A DNA stretch of 64,000 nucleotides, taken from positions 1 to 64,000 of the forward strand of contig NZ_JACXAI010000026.1 of the NCBI RefSeq assembly GCF_014773385.1, written 5' to 3'. Below the pieces are notes generated by a model. That model worked only from the letters and a program-made list of their open reading frames with translations, was not told where the DNA came from and searched no databases. The position numbers were made by a program, and so were the translations under genes. Positions 63,572 to 64,000 of the stretch are shown piece by piece. Within the stretch, counting starts at the first letter, position 1; every line of letters begins with the position of its first letter. This stretch comes from Metabacillus arenae (GTDB taxonomy: Bacteria > Bacillota > Bacilli > Bacillales > Bacillaceae).

Positions 63572-64000
63572 GTGAACCGTCTAATTTTCTATGGTACGAG
63601 CGATTCGCAAGGTGTTCCAAGAATGCTCTGTTCCTGTAATGTTTGTTTGTCTAAGAATCGAACCAATAATCGAACAAGACCGAGTGTATCCTTTAATTTA
63701 GAAGAGGTCCATTTTCAAATAGATACTTCTCCGGATTTTAAATACCAATTTAAAACCTATAACGACGACAAAGTCCCAGACTATTTATTATTTACCCACG
63801 CTCATAATGATCATCTGGCAGGATTTGGTGACTTCGCCGATTTATGTTTTCGGAGTGATAACGAATGTAAAGTGATTGCCCCGGCTGAAGTAATGGAGAT
63901 TATTAAAGGCAGATATCCCTATCTCCTGAAGAGAAAAGGGCTTATTTTTAAAGCGACGAACGAATTAAACCTTAATGGAAACATTATTTCCTTCCACAAG
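63572..64000 (+). CDS. PhnP-like metallo-beta-lactamase fold protein (partial)
   Basis: The frame from GTG 63572 runs off the window after 143 codons. It has a Cys20-x-Cys22-x2-Cys25 cluster (LCSCNVCLS) as in PhnP, and the metal motif HAHNDHLAGF (His76, His78, Asp80, His81). PhnP itself is a cyclic phosphodiesterase in phosphonate breakdown; many relatives have other substrates. AAGGAAGG precedes the start. It is not part of the phosphonate operon at 26-34 kb. Confidence 0.8.
   Translation, partial: MNRLIFYGTSDSQGVPRMLCSCNVCLSKNRTNNRTRPSVSFNLEEVHFQIDTSPDFKYQFKTYNDDKVPDYLLFTHAHNDHLAGFGDFADLCFRSDNECKVIAPAEVMEIIKGRYPYLLKRKGLIFKATNELNLNGNIISFHK

Overview
The window is chromosomal DNA of a low-GC Gram-positive spore former of the Bacillaceae. 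The block from about 0.2 to 22.8 kb has the Bacillus subtilis gene order (trnS tRNAs, sprT, tex, the rsb/sigB operon, ndoA-ndoAI, alr, ydcC, acpS, ydcA, ydbTS, cshA, murF, ddl, ydbP). Ribosome binding sites are strong, GTG starts are common, and hairpin plus U-run terminators are frequent. Family resemblance suggests a Cytobacillus/Mesobacillus-like relative rather than B. subtilis, but I cannot fix the genus.

Layout. 1-1.6 kb: an IS200-type TnpA remnant, then nine tRNA genes on the minus strand behind a consensus sigma-A promoter, plus a half tRNA-Lys copy. 1.6-22.8 kb: conserved housekeeping genes, with the spore cortex peptide gene cmpA (36 codons) between sprT and tex. The sigma-B switch is complete (RsbRA-S-T stressosome, RsbU, RsbV/RsbW, SigB, RsbX). 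An internal sigma-B promoter overlaps the rsbU stop codon. The MazEF-type toxin-antitoxin pair lies just upstream. 23-26 kb: an MFS exporter, a methyltransferase and an ArsR-type sensor.

26-34.3 kb: a seven-gene 2-aminoethylphosphonate operon (binding protein, ATPase, fused permease, PhnX, PhnW, a saccharopine-dehydrogenase-like enzyme, a DeoR regulator). 34.4-37.9 kb: small accessory genes. 38-42.1 kb: 5-oxoprolinase genes pxpBCA running into thiamine salvage genes thiM-thiE. 42.2-47.3 kb: an EmrE-type exporter divergent from an XRE-cupin regulator, a MATE pump, and two decayed genes (an oligopeptide-type ABC ATPase and an AraC-GyrI regulator). 47.6-52.6 kb: a lactonase, the RNA polymerase recycling factor HelD, and a TerC-family manganese exporter behind a yybP-ykoY riboswitch. 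52.8-59.7 kb: an IS4-type remnant, then an AraC regulator divergent from a sugar importer (no ATPase) and a GH42 beta-galactosidase. 59.7-60.3 kb: a probable group II intron fragment. 60.8-64 kb: an FtsX-type ABC exporter and the start of a PhnP-like metallo-beta-lactamase gene cut by the window edge.

Most unusual is the intergenic DNA. One dispersed family of about 130-160 bp, with a hairpin around a GTTCTTTAA-type loop, has five clear copies and three decayed ones. Separately, three intergenic regions carry degenerate arrays whose short motif recurs every 20-21 bp, about two helical turns, with a different motif in each array. A consensus promoter facing away from helD drives a short structured transcript that ends at a hairpin and may be a small RNA.
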